Shown here: in pieces, positions 5,886 to 7,215 of the stretch | Position numbering within the stretch: the stretch's first letter is position 1 | How the letters are laid out: each line of letters starts with the position of its first letter | Origin: a bacterium | GTDB lineage: Bacteria; UBA9089; UBA9088; JAGUXG01 | Reading direction: 5' to 3' | Length of the DNA: 7,215 nucleotides | Assembly (NCBI GenBank): GCA_020061965.1 | Contig: JAGUXG010000107.1 | Location: 1-7,215 of the forward strand | Program-made: the position numbers and the translations under genes | The notes under the pieces: model-generated | The model's database searches: none | Told to the model about the DNA's origin: nothing | Seen by the model: only the letters and a program-made list of their open reading frames with translations

Positions 5886-6056
5886 TCTTTTTTACTAAAC
5901 TCAGAACTTCACCAGCCTTACAAAAAGGGTTATTATAGTTCAAAATTATAGCAATAATTAAGCCAATAAACCATAATAAGAGCAAGGACTCTTTTGCTTC
6001 TTTGTTTTGGATATACCTTCTTTGTAACTATTTACCCAAGTGAAGGAATCCATTGC

Positions 6057-6155
6057 AAAAAAGGGGTCAAGGGGGGACAGGATTCAAGTGTTTAAAGAAT
6101 TAACAAATCTTTCTTTCATCTCCCCCTCCACCCCTTGATTCCTTGAATCCTTTTT
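6057..6155. repeat. Hairpin-type repeat family 2, copy R2
   Basis: The left arm AAAAAAGGGGTCAAGGGGGG plus GGATTCAAG pairs imperfectly with the right arm CCCCTTGATTCCTTGAATCC followed by TTTTT. The right-arm end is G/C-containing and followed by a run of T on the plus strand (and the left arm by a T-run on the minus strand), so a transcript from either side could use it as a terminator-like structure. It shares arms and middle with R1 (5274-5367) and R3 (6275-6361). Confidence 0.62.
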
Positions 6156-6167
6156 AATTTTACTTTA

Positions 6168-6209
6168 AGATGGGTAAAGTGTTACTACTTCAGATGGGTA
6201 AAGTGTTAC
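6168..6209. repeat. Two 18-bp direct repeats with period 24
   Basis: AGATGGGTAAAGTGTTAC occurs identically at 6168-6185 and 6192-6209, separated by six bases (TACTTC). The pattern of closely spaced identical sites resembles the multiple transposase-binding repeats at the ends of some insertion sequences, such as the IS21 type, but no transposase gene is in the window. That origin is an inference; paired operator sites for a regulator are the alternative. With two units only, it is not a CRISPR array. Confidence 0.7.
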
Positions 6210-6274
6210 CTTAAAAGGATAGTAGAAACAGACAGTTCATTAGTTATGCCCAATTAAACTGGTTTATATGTGAT

Positions 6275-6361
6275 AAAAGTGGTTTAGGATTCAAGGGTTT
6301 AAGTGATGGATCTCATTGATTTCATCTCATCCTTGACCCCTCGACTCCTTGAACCCTTTTA
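6275..6361. repeat. Hairpin-type repeat family 2, copy R3
   Basis: The left arm AAAAGTGGTTTAGGATTCAA and the right arm, whose complement reads AAAAGGGTTCAAGGAGTCGA, form an imperfect inverted repeat around a central loop containing CTCATTGATTTCATC. The arms share GGATTCAAGGG and CCTTGACCCC with R1 and R2. It lies 45 bases beyond the ftsQ stop. Confidence 0.58.
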
Positions 6362-6393
6362 TACCCAAAGAAATTATGATTTATTTGGGCATA
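6360..6393. terminator. Inverted repeat directly after ftsQ, possible transcript end
   Basis: TATACCCAAAGAAAT (6360-6374) pairs with ATTTATTTGGGCATA (6379-6393) at 13 of 15 positions around a 4-base loop, starting 12 bases past the ftsQ stop. A U-run does not follow on the minus strand, so intrinsic termination is uncertain. The outer TATRCCCAA also recurs at 6245-6253 and resembles the ends of repeat copy B, so it could be a mobile-element remnant instead. Confidence 0.4.
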
Positions 6394-6405
6394 GAACCAA
6401 AGAGC

Positions 6406-7119
6406 TTATTCAAATGGCGGATTATGAGAAAGGATTGGGTCGTCATAGCACAGATCTATGAACCCTTTTTCTTTAAGTGTAGGAAGGATGACAGAGAGCT
6501 GTGCCAATTTTTTATCAAGATTTTTCTCTTTTAGTAAGACCGAAACCCAGGTATCTTCTATTAAAAAGAAACACCTGTCTTTCTCTTTCCTCATCTCTTT
6601 TATCGGATATGTAGGCAGAAATGCCTTTATCCTTTCTGCAATAAGATACAACTCCTGCACATCTATCTTATCGCCGGGTCTAGTTTTAGAAGTGGTACGG
6701 AGATAGGTAGTGTGTGTTCCTTTGGTTGGAAAGACTATGCCATTTTTATCTACACAAAGACCTTCTCCTATTTGGGCAAAAGGCTTTCTCTCAGTAGTAG
6801 AGATTATCAGCTTATTTGGCGGTCTCTTTTCTATCTTAAGGTCAAAGAGTCTCACATCAGAAAGAAGGGCTCTTCGCAAGCTGTTTTCTTCTAAGGCGAA
6901 GAGATTTGGTCTAAGACCCAAGTAGTTCTCTTTGCAGTAGTTATCAAAGAGAGAAAATATCTCTTTTTTCTCAAGGTTTCCATCCGTCTCTACCTCTACC
7001 TTTTTTATCCGAAATATATCAGAGAAGATAAACTGTCTTCCTCCGAAAAAGACTACGGTGCAAACCAAAAGAAAAAAACAGGTCTTCTTTATTCTCTTTT
7101 TATCTCTTTTGTTAATCAT
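6406..7119 (-). CDS. ftsQ: FtsQ/DivIB-like cell-division protein
   Basis: This 237-residue single-pass inner-membrane protein has a basic cytoplasmic N-terminus (residues 1-12, rich in Lys/Arg) and a TM helix at about 13-33. A POTRA-type domain (about 36-110) reads FRIKKVEVETDGN...LFALEENSLRRALLSDVRLFDLKIEKRPPNKLIISTTERKP, in short the expected order of step, pairing and xIxKRxPxxLxIxxxERxP segments. The FtsQ C-terminal domain (about 111-226) carries CVDKNGIVFP and a final IDLCYDDPI that resembles the usual VDLRY. FtsQ links the early and late divisome through FtsB and FtsL in the periplasm. The start ATG (7117-7119) overlaps the stop of the upstream barrel gene as TAATG, and no Shine-Dalgarno sequence is clear, so translation is probably coupled. 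FtsA and FtsZ genes do not follow, unlike the common dcw cluster. Confidence 0.87.
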   Translation of the reverse strand: MINKRDKKRIKKTCFFLLVCTVVFFGGRQFIFSDIFRIKKVEVETDGNLEKKEIFSLFDNYCKENYLGLRPNLFALEENSLRRALLSDVRLFDLKIEKRPPNKLIISTTERKPFAQIGEGLCVDKNGIVFPTKGTHTTYLRTTSKTRPGDKIDVQELYLIAERIKAFLPTYPIKEMRKEKDRCFFLIEDTWVSVLLKEKNLDKKLAQLSVILPTLKEKGFIDLCYDDPILSHNPPFE

Positions 7120-7215
7120 TAAAAATCATACCCAAGGCTAAAGTGGGTCATCCGCTGCCCTTCTCTTGGATAGGCTATGTCTATTCTGATAGGAAAAAAT
7201 CCAGCCAACATTCTA
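7119..7215 (-). CDS. C-terminal fragment of an outer-membrane beta-barrel protein (Omp85/BamA-like)
   Basis: Only the last 31 residues are inside the window, in the frame ending with TAA at 7119-7121. They read RMLAGFFPIRIDIAYP (1-16), then REGQRMTHFSLGYDF (17-31). A PIRIDIAYP-type strand followed by a final FSLGYDF with C-terminal Phe is the pattern of the last two strands of Omp85 barrels (BamA/TamA and relatives), where the terminal aromatic strand is the assembly signal. The short length prevents a firm family assignment; another outer-membrane barrel is possible. The gene overlaps ftsQ by one base. Confidence 0.6.
   Translation of the reverse strand, partial: RMLAGFFPIRIDIAYPREGQRMTHFSLGYDF

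Larger units (their letters stand above)
5848..6405. other. Repeat-rich 558-bp gap between ftsQ and secG
   Basis: No gene is convincing here. From ftsQ towards secG the gap holds a hairpin (6360-6393), repeat R3 (6275-6361), a pair of 18-bp direct repeats (6168-6209), repeat R2 (6057-6155), about 170 bases of unassigned sequence with one long minus-strand reading into secG, and the secG promoter. No tRNA-like cloverleaf was seen. The density of repeats suggests a site that tolerates insertions. Confidence 0.6.

Noticed and set aside
5848..5985. A 46-codon N-terminal extension of secG with a hydrophobic start
   Set aside because: SecG proteins begin at the first helix, as the inner Met does. 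The extension would contain a perfect TTGACA/TAATAT promoter and has no family similarity that I recognise.
6168..6209. CRISPR array
   Set aside because: There are only two units with a six-base gap; no spacers of normal length and no cas genes.
5848..6405. A tRNA or small RNA gene in the ftsQ-secG gap
   Set aside because: I looked for a T-loop GTTCGA-type arm and an acceptor pairing and found none. The foldable segments are explained by the repeat families.
6349..6925. Plus-strand open frames at 6349-6534, 6458-6706 and 6710-6925
   Set aside because: They are antisense to ftsQ, lack ribosome binding sites of note and show no recognisable domain.

Overview
The window comes from an AT-rich bacterial chromosome. 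All eight recognisable genes lie on the minus strand. A C-terminal fragment resembling an Omp85/BamA-type outer-membrane barrel, a POTRA-type FtsQ and a membrane-anchored divergent polysaccharide deacetylase point to a diderm (Gram-negative-type) cell. Several families of short hairpin-like intergenic repeats are the kind often seen in uncultivated candidate-phylum genomes, but I cannot place the organism from sequence alone.

Reading in the direction of transcription (high to low coordinates): (1) the tail of an outer-membrane beta-barrel protein overlaps by one base (TAATG) the start of an ftsQ/divIB-like cell-division gene. (2) A 558-base non-coding stretch follows, packed with hairpin repeats and a pair of 18-bp direct repeats. 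(3) secG (Sec translocase subunit) has a near-consensus promoter so close to its ATG that the mRNA would be leaderless. (4) After a 303-base gap with another repeat comes a DUF1015 (COG4198) gene. Its only plausible full-length start is an ATT codon behind a perfect AGGAGG. (5) A 155-bp repeat (copy B) separates it from a two-gene operon: a six-TM HD-GYP protein whose HD histidine is replaced by Tyr, coupled by TAATG to a divergent polysaccharide deacetylase. (6) A second, 138-bp copy of the same repeat (copy A) precedes folD. The 3' end of folD has been rewritten by a third type of AT-rich repeat. (7) Ten bases later begins a ribosomal protein S1 gene that runs off the left edge.

Functionally this is mostly housekeeping: division (FtsQ), export (SecG), one-carbon metabolism (FolD) and translation (S1), plus an envelope/signalling pair (HD-GYP and deacetylase). 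I see no defence system, CRISPR array, tRNA or rRNA. The unusual content is the non-canonical start, the degenerate HD-GYP site, the leaderless secG layout and the repeat elements occupying almost every gap, some of which shape gene ends and leaders.
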